Notes: generated by a model from the sequence alone, not told the origin. Positions 35,694-47,198 are shown, counted from the first letter of the stretch. The stretch is 64,000 bases of DNA from Haematobia irritans (GCF_050003625.1 NC_134400.1:60144066-60208065); one strand, 5' to 3'. A program made the numbers and translations.

Positions 35694-37644
35694 TATATGG
35701 GTGCTATACCATTTGCAACACCATCCAACTACATTAATAACAACTGATTGAACCAAATTTCAGAATTTGTTATAGTGCATCGGTGAACTTAATTAAATTT
35801 TTTGGGATTAAGCTCCGTCAATGACGAATGTTTATTGGTGCAACCGTCGTATCGCTCAAAAAAGGCTTGGTCATAAGAAATGTTCCAATAATACAATCTT
35901 GGTGAGGTCAACTGTTTTCGACATCTGAAGAATTGATACGTTCAGAATGCATGTTTTGGAGATACTTAAATCAGAGTGACAATAATGATCCGACAATTTG
36001 TTCAAACGCATGCAAAACTTAATGCACTAATAAAAAATACGTTCCGCAATCGTGAACGGACGGTGATAAAATGATTTGCAAACGTTAACAAAACTGAATG
36101 TTCACGATGTCGTCCACGGTCTTTCATGATTTCATGAACGGCATTCGGGTTTCGTTGCCATGAAAAGTCTTAAAATAATCGTTAGAGGTTGTTATGCCAT
36201 TTTTGATATGTAATATTTGTTTTTAATCCCGAAATCCCGTATACACCCAGAAAAAAGTGTCTTCGAAACTAAAGAAAAAATGTTTATCAATTTAGTTTAG
36301 CCATTTTATTTCTATTAAGTCAAATTTTCCGTGAAATAATAAAATTTACTTGTTTCAGTAAAAAAATCCTAAACTGAAAGCAGTTAGGAATAGTTCATTA
36401 ATTATAATAAGGCATGGAATTTTACTAATACTGTTTTCTTCGCTGGGTATAAGAATTTACTACTGAACAAGAAAATTTCATTCACTGATAACAAAGCATT
36501 CGTAAAAATAAACAAAAACCGAACTAAAATCCTCAAATTTAGTTTCCTCAAATTTAGTAAAATTTCTTATTAAACGATAACACTGACTTCCTTTATTATA
36601 GAAAGCTTATCATACATACGAATAACACTTGGCATAGAAAAATATTTTAGTTCATTCGTACTAAGAAGTATTCAATCCTGTCAAAACTTAAGGAAACACA
36701 CTTGTTAGAATATAGGAAATTTTTATCTACCTGTAATCGATACCTGTCATCGATGTAATCGATATGTTTGCGCGTGGGTTGTTTTTTAGTTGGAATCGCG
36801 TTGTTATGGTATACGGAGAGATTGTTAAAAAATAATATAGTAAAATAATATAATAAATAACAAATAAAATTATTGTTATTTCAAATTAGTGAGAAAATTG
36901 TTCGTTTTTTTTTTCAAAATTATTGAATATAAATAACAAACAATAAGTCTATCAATGTTCGTGATGGTGTATAAAGAAAGAAAACAGCAACAGAATAACA
37001 ACCCCTTCATTCGTCATCATTTTGGATTCTTCAATTATCAGGTAACATTCATACAGTGCAGCGTTGCCAATTTAGCTTTTTTCCCGCTAGATTTGGCTTT
37101 TTTTGAAGACGTTTAGCGGGAAAAAATGCATTTAGCTTTTAGCTTTTTTTCTGGCTTTTTTTCATGACCCTTTTAGCTATTTTTGGCTTTTTTTATTTTC
37201 GACATGTTTCTATTGAAATATGGATAAATCGGCGTTTTTATCTAAGCCTTGCTGCAAGTATAAGGGTTTCCACATATTTCAAAGCTCAGTTGAAACATTG
37301 ATAATGAGTCCAGCCATTATGCGGGCATTTTTGTAGCAAATACACCTTGTTGTAAAGTTTTTTCATTATATACATAAAAGTTATCGTAAACTTTAAATCT
37401 ACTATTACCATACAAATTTGTTAGATAAACTGTCAGTAAATTATTGGGAATATTATCATTTGAATCGTTTATCATTTTTATGTTATTATAATATTCGAAA
37501 GTTATTACGATATTACTAAATTAAAATAGTAGATGTGAATAGCTTTGTGCACTGAAAAAATATTGTCGTGAGGCCATAGATTTCATTTCCTTAAAATACG
37601 AACGCGAATTTTGGTTATAATAGCATTTGTGAATTTCTTTTATA

Positions 37645-38949
37645 AAGGGTGATTCTTTTGAGGTTAGGATTTTCATGCATTAGTATTTGACAGATCACGT
37701 GGGATTTCAGACATGGTGTCAAAGAGAAAGATGCTCAGTATGCTTTGACATTTCATCATGAATAGACTTACTAACGAGCAACGCTTGCAAATCATTGAAT
37801 TTTATTACCAAAATCAGTGTTCGGTTCGAAATGTGTTTCGCGCTTTACGTCCGATTTATGGTCTACATAATCGACCAAGTGAGCAAACAATTAATGCGAT
37901 TGTGACCAAGTTTCGCACTCAGTTTACTTTATTGGACATTAAACCAACCACACGAATGCGTACAGTGCGTACAGAAGAGAATATTGCGTCTGTTTCTGAG
38001 AGTGTTGCTGAAGACCGTGAAATGTCGATTCGTCGCCGTTCGCAGCAATTGGGTTTGTGTTATTCGACCACATGGAAGATTTTACGCAAAGATCTTGGTG
38101 TAAAACCGTATAAAATACAGCTCGTGCAAGAACTGAAGCCGAACGATCTGCCACAACGTCGAATTTTCAGTGAATGGGCCCTAGAAAAGTTGGCAGAAAA
38201 TCCGCTTTTTTATCGACAAATTTTGTTCAGCGATGAGGCTCATTTCTGGTTGAATGGCTACGTAAATAAGCAAAATTGCCGCATTTGGAGTGAAGAGCAA
38301 CCAGAAGCCGTTCAAGAACTGCCCATGCATCCCGAAAAATGCACTGTTTGGTGTGGTTTGTACGCTGGTGGAATCATTGGACCGTATTTTTTCAAAGATG
38401 CTGTTGGACGCAACGTTACGGTGAATGGCGATCGCTATCGTTCGATGCTAACAAACTTTTTGTTGCCAAAAATGGAAGAACTGAACTTGGTTGACATGTG
38501 GTTTCAACAAGATGGCGCTACATGCCACACAGCTCGCGATTCTATGGCCATTTTGAGGGAAAACTTCGGAGAACAATTCATCTCAAGAAATGGACCGGTA
38601 AGTTGGCCACCAAGATCATGCGATTTGACGCCTTTAGACTATTTTTTGTGGGGCTACGTCAAGTCTAAAGTCTACAGAAATAAGCCAGCAACTATTCCAG
38701 CTTTGGAAGACAACATTTCCGAAGAAATTCGGGCTATTCCGGCCGAAATGCTCGAAAAAGTTGCCCAAAATTGGACTTTCCGAATGGACCACCTAAGACG
38801 CAGCCGCGGTCAACATTTAAATGAAATTATCTTCAAAAAGTAAATGTCATGGACCAATCTAACGTTTCAAATAAAGAACCGATGAGATTTTGCAAATTTT
38901 ATGCGTTTTTTTTAAAAAAAAGTTATCAAGCTCTTAACAAATCACCCTT
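37645..38949 (+). mobile_element. DD41D mariner-type element, copy M3, full length
   Basis: 1,305 bp with ends AAGGGTGATTC and AATCACCCTT, TA on both sides (37643-37644, 38950-38951). Terminal repeats are short and imperfect. 113 bp of 5' and 106 bp of 3' non-coding sequence flank an intact gene. It is the only uninterrupted member here, hence the candidate source of transposase for M1, M2, M4 and M5. Confidence 0.97.
37758..38843 (+). CDS. DD41D mariner-type transposase, intact, 361 aa
   Basis: Cut-and-paste transposase of the IS630/Tc1/mariner superfamily. Residues 1-110: two helix-turn-helix-like segments (NEQRLQIIEFYYQNQCSVRN; RRRSQQLGLCYSTTWKIL). The catalytic domain follows: FSDEAHFWLNG (first Asp, about residue 155), WFQQDGATCHTA (second Asp, about 250), CDLTPLDYFLWG (third Asp). 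41 residues lie between the second Asp and the Asp of LTPLD, hence DD41D, the rosa-like spacing. The ATG at 37758 is followed by an open frame to TAA at 38841-38843. Length (361 aa) is normal for mariner-type proteins. No lesion seen, so possibly active; untested. It is the only intact protein gene in the window. Confidence 0.95.
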   Translation: MNRLTNEQRLQIIEFYYQNQCSVRNVFRALRPIYGLHNRPSEQTINAIVTKFRTQFTLLDIKPTTRMRTVRTEENIASVSESVAEDREMSIRRRSQQLGLCYSTTWKILRKDLGVKPYKIQLVQELKPNDLPQRRIFSEWALEKLAENPLFYRQILFSDEAHFWLNGYVNKQNCRIWSEEQPEAVQELPMHPEKCTVWCGLYAGGIIGPYFFKDAVGRNVTVNGDRYRSMLTNFLLPKMEELNLVDMWFQQDGATCHTARDSMAILRENFGEQFISRNGPVSWPPRSCDLTPLDYFLWGYVKSKVYRNKPATIPALEDNISEEIRAIPAEMLEKVAQNWTFRMDHLRRSRGQHLNEIIFKK

Positions 38950-40396
38950 TATAAACTCTTTTCCTTGTCCAAAAGACGATAAAGTCGTTTTGTCCTTATA
39001 ATTAAGTGATTCAACTTAAAAATGGGTATGTTTTCATGAAAGAAGGAAGAATTAATGAAATAGTCTTTAAATGTGAGGAGTTTTTGCATCTTAACCACAA
39101 ACCAAAATAGCGTTCAAAAATAGATGTTTTTCAACACTTTATTTTAAAAACGTATATATACAATAATTTCTACTTGAAGTCGAGTCTGAATTTGGAAATT
39201 TAAGTTGGCGTTAGCACGTTTTTAAAGCACTTTGATAGCTCATGAAGAAAAGGAAAATGTTTTTACTGGGAAATGTAAACTATAGGTATTTTCTACAATT
39301 TAAATAAAAATAATGTATTTCGAATTTTTCCCAATTTCAAAACCAAACTAAAATTTTATTTAAAAAAATGACAAATCATTTGTTTACCAAATCTAAAGCA
39401 TGCTTAGATCATTTAATATTTTAAAATAACAAGTAAATAAAATAGAGGTGTTGGGAAGGTAGCTCCCACAAAACGAAGGACTTCCAGTAAAAAATTTGTG
39501 ATAGTAATCAAAATGTATCAAATACGCAAACAGAGCTAATATGCAATGCAAATGAAAATAATATGCATAGTAAGTTAAATAAAGCCTTTAAGTTTGTTAA
39601 ATTTCAATCAAAAATGTGACTTTTGATACAAAAAAATTTAGCTTTTTTCTAGCTATTTTTTAGCATTTTTTAGCTTTTTTTAGCTATTTTTTTGGGCAAA
39701 TCTAGCGGTTTTTGGTGAAACAATTCTGGAAACGCTGATACAGTGACGCTAACATTTTGTTTATGATTTTTATGATTTTTTATATCTAAAGGTATTGAAA
39801 TTGTAAAAGGAGGACAAAATCGCTACGCAGCATCTTATTAAAAGTGAAAGGAACAAGAAGAAGAAAAGCATTACATTTACTTTACATGGAAATTGGAAAT
39901 AGTGGAATAATAAACTAATATTTCAAAGCCAGTCGATGCTGTTAATTTAATATATTAATAAAACATGTCTTTTATTGAAGAAAAAATGCCTACATGAATA
40001 AAACTGTATTTAAAAACGAAGGTAAGCAGTTGTAATTTTGCAGTAAAAGGTTTACAACAAATATGTAAGATTTGTCCAAATGAATGAAAAAAGTTAAATA
40101 AAATCATTCCATATATGAATTAAATTCAGTAAAATTTGTTCATTCCGTAGTATAGTGGTACATAAATATAGGAAAATGTTAACTAGTATATGGGATGCAT
40201 TCTACCTAATTTCTACGAAAATCACATCGTTCAAACAAATAAAAATGTCTTTGGCGCTATACGAAGTTCAACTTTCTTCACAATGAGTTCATTTTAACTT
40301 AAAGAAGTGGTCACTTTTTTCTGGGTGCAATATTTTGATATGTTACAAATGGAATGCCACAGTTAATATACCCCCATCCTGGAGGGTATAATACGA

Positions 40397-41346
40397 TAAG
40401 CATGTAAAGGTAGCCAAATGTGATTACTGAGTTTTTACTACATAGCAATAATATCCTACAAAACATTAATGGCGAAAAATGTAATTAAGACAGTTTCACT
40501 TTTTTAATTTAACATCTTGTTATTACCCTACGAGATATTGGTGCAAATTGCCACTGAAGGACGTAACTCAGGACTCTTACCGGTGTGTCTTACTTGCTGG
40601 ATGAGTGTTTCCAACGACATCTTCAAAATTAGAAAATTATGTTAAATTTATTGAAAGAATCGTTGATGTGTTGTCTACCTTTGTAAAACTTTAAAAAGGT
40701 CTAGATTACGTTATTGCCTCAACCGTTTTTTGCAGTTGTTGTTTAATTAAATAAGGGTACATGTGCAAGTAATGTCGTCAACGTCAGTTTACTTTCCAAA
40801 AAAAAAAAAAGTTAAAACTAATCCGAATCTTAGGAAGCTAACATAATACAGCCACCATGTTTTTTCTAATACACCTTGTCTGTTAGCCTCACTCACGTTG
40901 TGTGTAAAAACGGAAGTATGGTATTCACAAGTCAGGATGCATCATCAATTCGTGGCATCACATAACAGACCCTTTATACAAATACGTGTAGTCTTGTATG
41001 TTGTCATTATGGCCTTTTTGACTTCTGGCCAGATAAATCGTTTAGGACAAAATCTAAATTCAAATTAGGTCTAAATGACGTCGCGTGAACGAATAACAAA
41101 TTGAAATGAGAAATGTTAATACACCTTAAAAATTATTTCCAAACTCTATGTAATATTTATCCCAAATATATTCAGCAGGAATCACAATTTCGACCGATAA
41201 TCAAAGACATTTTCAACGCAATGTGAAACATCATGTAATTGAGCTACACATGGAGCAGAGGACAGTGATAAAAGAAAAATTCACTATGGACTTACAGTCT
41301 GAAATTTAAATAATAAAGGGCTGCCACTAACCCCAACCTAATGTGT
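40397..41346. other. Spacer with a decayed SINE/LINE tail
   Basis: 40397-41240 holds no recognised feature. 41245-41340 (GAGGACAGTGATAAAAG through GGGCTGCCACTAACCCCAAC) is a decayed copy of the shared LINE/SINE tail. Confidence 0.45.
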
Positions 41347-42414
41347 TTATACCCTTCACCACTACTGTGGTATAGGGTATAATAAGTTTGTGCATTCGTT
41401 TGTAACGCCAAGAAGGAAAAGTCAGAGGTTAGTATACCGATCGTCTTAGAATTGAATTCTGCGTCGATTAAGCTATGTCTCTCTGTATGTCTGTCTGTCC
41501 GTCCTCCGTCTGTCTGTTCATGTATTTTTGTGTGCAAAGTACAGGTCGCAATTTATGTCCGTTCGTCTTCAAATATGGCATAGGGTCTTTTTTCGGGACA
41601 AAGACAAACGCTATTGAGTTTGGAAAAAAACGGTTCAGATTTAGCAATAGTTGCCACATATATTTATCACGGATCTGGTCATAATTGGGGTATTTATCAA
41701 TTATCAAATTCCGTACATCCGAATATTTTATGAGTCTCGAAAAATTTGCAAAATATCAGCCAAATTTAGATATAGCTCCCATATATATCTTTCGCCCGAT
41801 ATACACTTATATGGCCACAGAAGCCTGAGTTTTACCCTGATAAATTTTGTACAGAGAGTATAATTAACGTTTTCGATATACATTCCAATTTTGGTTGAAA
41901 TCGGTTCAGATTTAGATATAGCTCCCATATATATTTTTCATCCGATTTAGACTCATATGATCCCAGAGGTTAAATTTGTAATCCGATTTACGTGAAATTT
42001 TTCACAGGAAGTAAAATTAACATTGTAATTATGAAAGTCAACTTTGGTTGAAATCGATTTAGATTTAGATATAGCTCCCATATATATGTACTCCAGAGTT
42101 GAGGAAATATAGTCAGTTCATCGGTTCAGATTTAGATATATCTGCAATATATATTTATTACCGATCTGGTCATAAGTGACGTATTTATCAGCATATTTTC
42201 TTAAAATTTCGGACCACCAAATGTTTTGGGGCTCTCGTAAAATATGCTAAATATCAGGCAAATCGGTTCAGATTTAGATATAGCTCCCATATATATCTTT
42301 CGCCCTATTTACACTCATGACCACGGAGTCCAAAGTTATGATCCCATTTACGTGAAATTTTCCAGACCCGTGTAAAAATTGGGGGATCTGATCCGATATG
42401 GTTAGATCTGAGCC
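41347..42414 (+). mobile_element. HINE family B, copy B3, 3' end missing
   Basis: 5' end TATACCCTTCACCACTACTG; GTCT/GTCC run about 41475-41520; diverged 153-bp-type units with TAGCTCCCATATATA. Stops at a CAC-ended element (42417). Confidence 0.85.
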
Positions 42415-42416
42415 TA

Positions 42417-42865
42417 CACTGAAAAAAGTTTTTACGTGATATTAAAGATTACGCAACCTTAATTCTAGGATGCGAAATTTACAAAATATTAAGGACAAAT
42501 TTCTTTAAAATAATGAAATTTTAATTAAAATAAAGTTTATAAACTTTGCTTCAAAAATTTTTTTCATTAAATTTAGGACACAAATTTTGTAAATTTGCGT
42601 CCCTCCGTAAAAGTCGCATGCCTTTGAACTAAGGCTGATTTTCCTTAAAGTAACGAAATACATTTTTGAATTAATGAAATTGTTCTTAAATTAAATGAAA
42701 TATTGAAACTTTAGATTTAAGATAAAAACGCTTCAAATATAGGCTAAGACTTATTTTGAGGATTTAACGTCTTTGGTTTAAAGTTTTTTTGGAATTAAGA
42801 AAACATTTTTTACTTCGAAATATCCGTTATAATTTGGATTTTTAAACTGGAATTTCTTTGTACGT
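42417..42865. mobile_element. CAC-ended element related to Y, right end lost
   Basis: CACTGAAAAAAGTTTTTACG after TA. Interior resembles Y in motif order only. No terminal GTG found. Confidence 0.5.
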
Positions 42866-43276
42866 GGGTACCTTTATTAATAAACCGCGAAAAGAGAATA
42901 AAAATTTGATAAATGAGATCTGTACGTATCTGTTATGGTCATCAATAGATAATTATCGTTATAAGTTACATTTGTATAGAATAGTTTGCGGCGCCCGCGA
43001 GCCGATGCAAATATAACATTGTTTAACAGAAACATACATTTGTTGGCGACGCACAGTGGGTTAGAGTAGCATGTTTTCTTGGATCAAATCAGGGAAGCTA
43101 TGTTAGGATAAATTTTCTTTATTTTTCAGTTAATATCATTAAAATAAGTTTAAAAAAAAGGTTTTCTAAGTATATTTGAGTATAATTTTATTAAGTAATC
43201 CCAAATATCAGTGTAGGTATAGAGTGCAAGGAGTACAGTATGAGAACTTAAACATTGCATTTTATACATCTTAAAG

Positions 43277-43420
43277 TTAATCATCCACATCATCATCATT
43301 ATCATCATCATCATTATCGTTATCATCATTATCATCATCCGCAGCATCAGCAACTTCAACATCACTGAAATAGTTCTTGTTCGGAGCTTCAGGTACAATT
43401 AAATCAATTGCCTCCTCTGG
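43277..43420 (-). pseudogene. Asp-rich C-terminal exon, possibly Transib transposase
   Basis: The minus strand reads EAIDLIVPEAPNKNYFSDVE, then a 20-odd-residue tail almost all Asp and Asn, ending VDD-stop (43279-43277). A pyrimidine-rich tract and AG lie just upstream at 43430-43470, so a last exon is plausible. It lies next to the left end of the Transib element, the usual place for a transposase C-terminus. I do not recognise the family from sequence alone. Acidic tails also occur in chromatin proteins, so host origin is the alternative. Confidence 0.4.
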
Positions 43421-43771
43421 CAATCACTATTTGTCAAAACAAAAAAACAAAATATTATTGTAACAAAGAATATTAGTAAAAGAAACAAAAATAACAACAT
43501 TAATATACGGAAAAGAAGAGCACAAATAAATAGAAAAAATAACATGAAAAACAACAAAACACAACAACAGCACCAGTCGCGATATCAATGTGACTTTTAG
43601 CTAATTTGACTGCTGCAACACTTGTATTAAACAATGCATGGCTTCTAAAAAGCACAAAAGGGCAGCGTAAAATTTTGCAATATAACACAGATTTATGTCC
43701 TCTTTACTATATAAACTACAAATTATGACACGACTGTGGACGAATATTAACTATATATCCATTTAAAATAT

Positions 43772-44873
43772 AACAAGTATATACAGCACTAAGTTCGGCC
43801 GGGCCGAATCTTAAATACCCACCACCATGAACCAAATATTAGGGGTTCTTTTGAAATTTCAGGAGGGTTTGAGGACTTGAGGACACTTCCCGAAGATAAA
43901 TTTAAAGTTTTCAACTATGAGGACTATATCAGATTCTGGATTTATAAGAACCATTTTTGTTTGAGTTTTAGAGGAATCATCAACATCTCTTGTGAGTGTG
44001 CAAGAAAATTATAAAATAATGTCTTGATTTGAAATCTTAATCTGTAGAAGTAAAATCTGGAAATTTTACATTGAGTTTCAAGCAATTTTCATGATCAGTG
44101 CGCCTTCTACACCCTCAAGAAGTGAAGTCGGTCTATATGGAGGCATTACCAAATGGGCCGATAAAAACTTAATCCGATACACGTTTTTGTGAGCCTAAAA
44201 TACGAGAATATTTACAATTTCAGGCAAATCAGATAAAAACTACGGTTTCTAGAAACCCAAGGAGTTAAATCGGGAGATCGTTCTTATGGGGGCTATACTA
44301 AAATATGGACCGATACTCACCGTTTTCGGCACACCTCTTTATGACCCGAAAATACCTCTAGATGTCCAATTTCATGCAAATAGGATAAAAACTGCGGTTT
44401 CTATAAGCCCAAGAAGTAAAATCGGGAGATCGGTCTATATGGGGACTATACCAAAACATGGACCGATACTCACCATTTTTGGCACACGTCTTTATGGTCA
44501 TAAAATACCTCTAGATTTCCAATTTCAGGTAAATTGAATGAAAACTGCGGTTTCTATAAGCCCAAGAAGTAAAATCGGGAGATCGGTCTATATGGGGGCT
44601 GTACCAAAATATGGACCGATACTCACCATTTTTGGCACACCTCTTTATGGTCATAAAATACCTCTAGATTTCAAATTTTAGGCAAATTGGATAAAAACTA
44701 CGATTTCTATAAGCCCAAGACCCCAAATCGGGAGGTCGGTTTATATGGGGACTATATCAAAACCTGGACGGATATAGCCCATCTTCGAACTTGACCTGCC
44801 TGCAGACAAAAGACGAGTTTGTGCAAAAATTCAGAACGATTGCTTCATTGTTGAAGACTGTAGCGTGATTACA

Positions 44874-44911
<38 letters not shown>

Positions 44912-45064
44912 GGACAGACGGACATCTTTATATCGTCTTAGAATTTCTCCCTGATCAAGAATATATATACTTTATATAGTCGGAAATCGATATTTCGATG
45001 TGTTACAAACGGAATGACAAACTTATTATACCCCGTCACCATTCTATGGTGGTGGGTATAAAAA
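43772..45064 (-). mobile_element. HINE family A variant, copy A4
   Basis: Left end AACAAGTATATACAGCAC with hairpin TTCGGCCGGGCCGAA and TACCCACCACCATG. About three 153-bp units (51 codons, TATATGGGGGCTGTACC), a (CAGA)n run at 44875-44925, and end CTATGGTGGTGGGTATAAAA. It interrupts a minus-strand frame of the Transib interior at 45064. Confidence 0.9.
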
Positions 45065-45247
45065 TATTAATTTTTCGGCATTTTCAATATAAATAACTAC
45101 ATCTAAATCACTTCCACACATAATTTGAGATACAAATGTTAACGACGTATTTGCAAAATAACCTGAGCTTGATGGTTCCATTGAAAAATGTTCAACTTTT
45201 ACAATACTTTTTAAAATAAATAAAATTTTCAACGGAAACGTTTTCAC
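45065..45247 (-). pseudogene. Possible Transib transposase exon fragment
   Basis: The minus strand is open for 60 codons (KVEHFSMEPSSSGYFANTSL, then SDLDVVIYIENAEK) and stops where HINE-A4 begins. Composition looks coding, but no catalytic motif is visible. Placement inside the Transib element is the only reason for the tentative name. Confidence 0.35.
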
Positions 45248-45367
45248 TTTTTTTCAGCCTTTTTTGCACAAAAATTTCTATGAAGTTTGACTTTGAAGTT
45301 TCACTACAAAAACAGCAGACCACTTGTGACATTTATTTTAACGACAAGTGATGTAGCATTTTATATA

Positions 45368-47114
45368 CGAGCCCTAACCACATTTAATTCGTACACCAGC
45401 TATTTTTTCACTCTTTAGCCACAAACGCCTGAATTAATATTTAATTATGTTAATTACACCAACAAGTTTGTACTTTTCTGAAAGGTCGTTTTATTTGCTA
45501 CACATTCATTTTATAAAAATCCTAATTACTGTATGAAAATGTTAAAAAAAAATTAGATAAACAAAAAAGCCTTTATTATTTATTAAAAATTATTTGACCA
45601 CTATTAATTCGTTCAGTGTATAAATTGCGCTCAGTCTAAATGAATAGATCAAAATGTAAACAAAAATTGCAAATGTACCGTTACAACAAGAGAATAGGAA
45701 TGCAAAGAAGTAAAAAAAATAATTTTTTCTCTTCATTTTATTGTAATTTGCATCATTTCTAACAATGACACGTGGTAAACCTCTTTGCGAGGAAATTCGA
45801 ATTTTAATCATTGATAAGTTCAAATCGGGAAAGACGTATGGACAAATTTCTACCGATCTTAGAATTCAAAGATCAACAATACAAAGTATTGTTAGCAAAT
45901 ACAAAGTATGCGGAAATTTTGGCAATAATGTTTCCAACAGAGGTCGGATTTCCAAAATAAGTCTTCGGGATAAAAGAGCTTTGGCAAATATTATTAAACA
46001 AAATCGTCGTAGCACTATTCGCGATATAGCCTTAAAGTGGTCTGAAGCAATTGGAAAGCCCGTAAAACGTGAGTGGACCCGATTGCAACTGAAAAGCATA
46101 GGTTATAATTTCTATAAAGTAAGTTAAAGATTAACCCGTTATATCGAAATCAACTTGATAATTCATATATTTAATTATTTAGGCCAAGCAAAAGCCATTG
46201 CTTACAGCGGCCCAAATGAAAAAACGTCTGTTATGGTCGAAAGAGAGACGCCCTTGGGTACAACGGCAATGGGACAGTATTATCTTCAGCGACGAATCCA
46301 AGTTCGATGTATGTGTTGGTGATGCAAGAAAAAGGGTAATACGTAAAAAAAATGAGGCATACCACAAAAACTGTTTAAAACGTACCGTCAAGTTTCCAGC
46401 TAGCGTTATGGTATGGGGATGTATGTCATCAAAAGGATTAGGTCAGCTCCATTTCATAGATGGGATCGTAAATGCAGAAAAATACATTAGAATCTTGGAG
46501 GAAAATCTGATTCCGTCGGTATCGAAATTAGCAGACTGCGGGGAATACATATTCCAACAAGATGGAGCTTCTTCCCATACTGCCAAAAAAACGAAAAAGT
46601 GGCTGGAAGAAAATGGAATCGAGGTCCTGGACTGGCCTTCTTACAGTCCAGACCTTAACCCGATAGAAAATGTGTGGGCTATTATGAAATGAAAACTTCG
46701 AAATGATCCACAAAAGACTATTATAGGGTTAAAGTCAAAAATTCAGGAAATTTGGGACTCGATAACCCCAGAAGACTGTCAGAAACTAGTCAGGAGTATG
46801 CCAAAGCGGATCGATGCTGTTTTTAAAAATAAAGGTGGCGTTACACAATTCTAACTATGAAAATTTGAGACTGAACGAATTAATAGTGGTCACAATATTT
46901 TTGTTTAAAATAATGAACTTTCGTTTATAATTGCTTTTTGAAAAGTCTGTTTTTTAATATGTAACTTTTCTAATGTATTCTAAAAGAGAATAAAATGACA
47001 TTAAGAAAAGTAAAAATTTGTGTGTGTAGTCATTATAGTTCAGAAGATATACAAATTTTAATATTACATTGTTGAAAAATTTTCAGTGTACGAATTAATT
47101 GTGGTTAGGGCTCG
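45368..47114 (+). mobile_element. Minos-like Tc1 transposon, nearly complete
   Basis: 1,747 bp with TA on both sides (45366-45367, 47115-47116). Ends CGAGCCCTAACCACATTTAA and TTAATTGTGGTTAGGGCTCG. An inner repeat of the terminal motif, GACCACTATTAATTCG, stands about 230 bp in from each end (45597; inverted at 46877). This gives the long inverted repeat with inner direct repeat known from Minos. Inserted in the Transib element. Confidence 0.93.
45765..46854 (+). pseudogene. Minos-like transposase, one premature stop
   Basis: Exon 1 is 45765-46118 (118 codons, MTRGKPLCEEIRILIIDKFK). A 64-bp intron follows (46119-46182, GTAAGT...ATTTAG), as in Minos. Exon 2 runs 46183-46854 and ends GGVTQF. Total 341 codons, the Minos length. 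DNA-binding helices: SGKTYGQISTDLRIQRSTIQ and the KREWTRLQLKSIGYNFYK region. Catalysis: IIFSDESKF, FQQDGASSHTAK and SYSPDLNPIENVW, giving DD34E by count. The only lesion seen is TGA at 46690-46692 after VWAIMK. Cut-and-paste transposition at TA is the family function; this copy should make a truncated protein. Confidence 0.93.
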
Positions 47115-47198
47115 TACTGTAACGATACTTAATTTTTGTTTTTTTAATTAATCCAAGAAAACAGGCTATTCTAACCCTGTGTGCGACGTGGATCAGTG

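Larger units (their letters stand above)
37550..39255. mobile_element. CAC-Y element inside Z2, containing M3
   Basis: Starts CACTGAAAAAATATTGTCG; right end lost near 39255. Interrupted at 37645-38949 by M3 at a TA that is intact in Z1 (TTCTCTTATATAAACTG). Confidence 0.75.
37059..39737. mobile_element. hAT-like element, family Z, copy Z2
   Basis: Ends CAGCGTTGCCA and the slightly changed TGGAAACGCTG, perfect 8-bp duplication ATACAGTG (37051-37058, 39738-39745). Arrays of TTAGCTTTTTT at both ends. Contains a Y copy, which holds M3. Confidence 0.93.
36244..40327. mobile_element. CAC-W element, copy W2, split by hAT-Z2
   Basis: Ends CACCCAGAAAAAAGTG and CACTTTTTTCTGGGTG, a near-perfect terminal repeat; about 1.4 kb without Z2. 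Shares GGCGCTATACGAAGTTC with W1 (reversed there). Non-coding. Confidence 0.85.
34405..40396 (-). mobile_element. HINE family A, copy A3, end-to-end with A2
   Basis: Head ACATGTACCATCCACCACGG (hairpin lost) at 34405 directly follows the end of A2. Body units at 35500-35780; tail ATTTTGATATGTTACAAATG through GGAGGGTATAA at 40328-40396. Insertions: M4, a LINE/SINE tail, an unrecognised segment (about 35800-36243) and W2 with its nested contents. Confidence 0.75.
43052..47183 (-). mobile_element. Transib transposon relic (RAG-heptamer-like terminus)
   Basis: The left end is CACAGTGGGTTAGAGTAGC and the right end, read inward, is CACACAGGGTTAGAATAGCC. About 33 bp of each match, down to TGTTTTCTTGGAT. 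The 5-bp duplication is CGACG (43047-43051, 47184-47188), fitting the CGNCG target of Transib. CACAGTG equals the recombination-signal heptamer used by RAG1, a Transib relative. Removing it reunites the X element (GGCGACGTGGATCAG). Only about 1.1 kb is Transib sequence; the rest is HINE-A4 and a Minos-like element. Confidence 0.8.

Noticed and set aside
37758..38843. Reading the transposase as DD36D
   Set aside because: Counting to the Asp of SCD gives 36, but the mariner convention uses the Asp of the PxxD motif (LTPLD), which gives 41.
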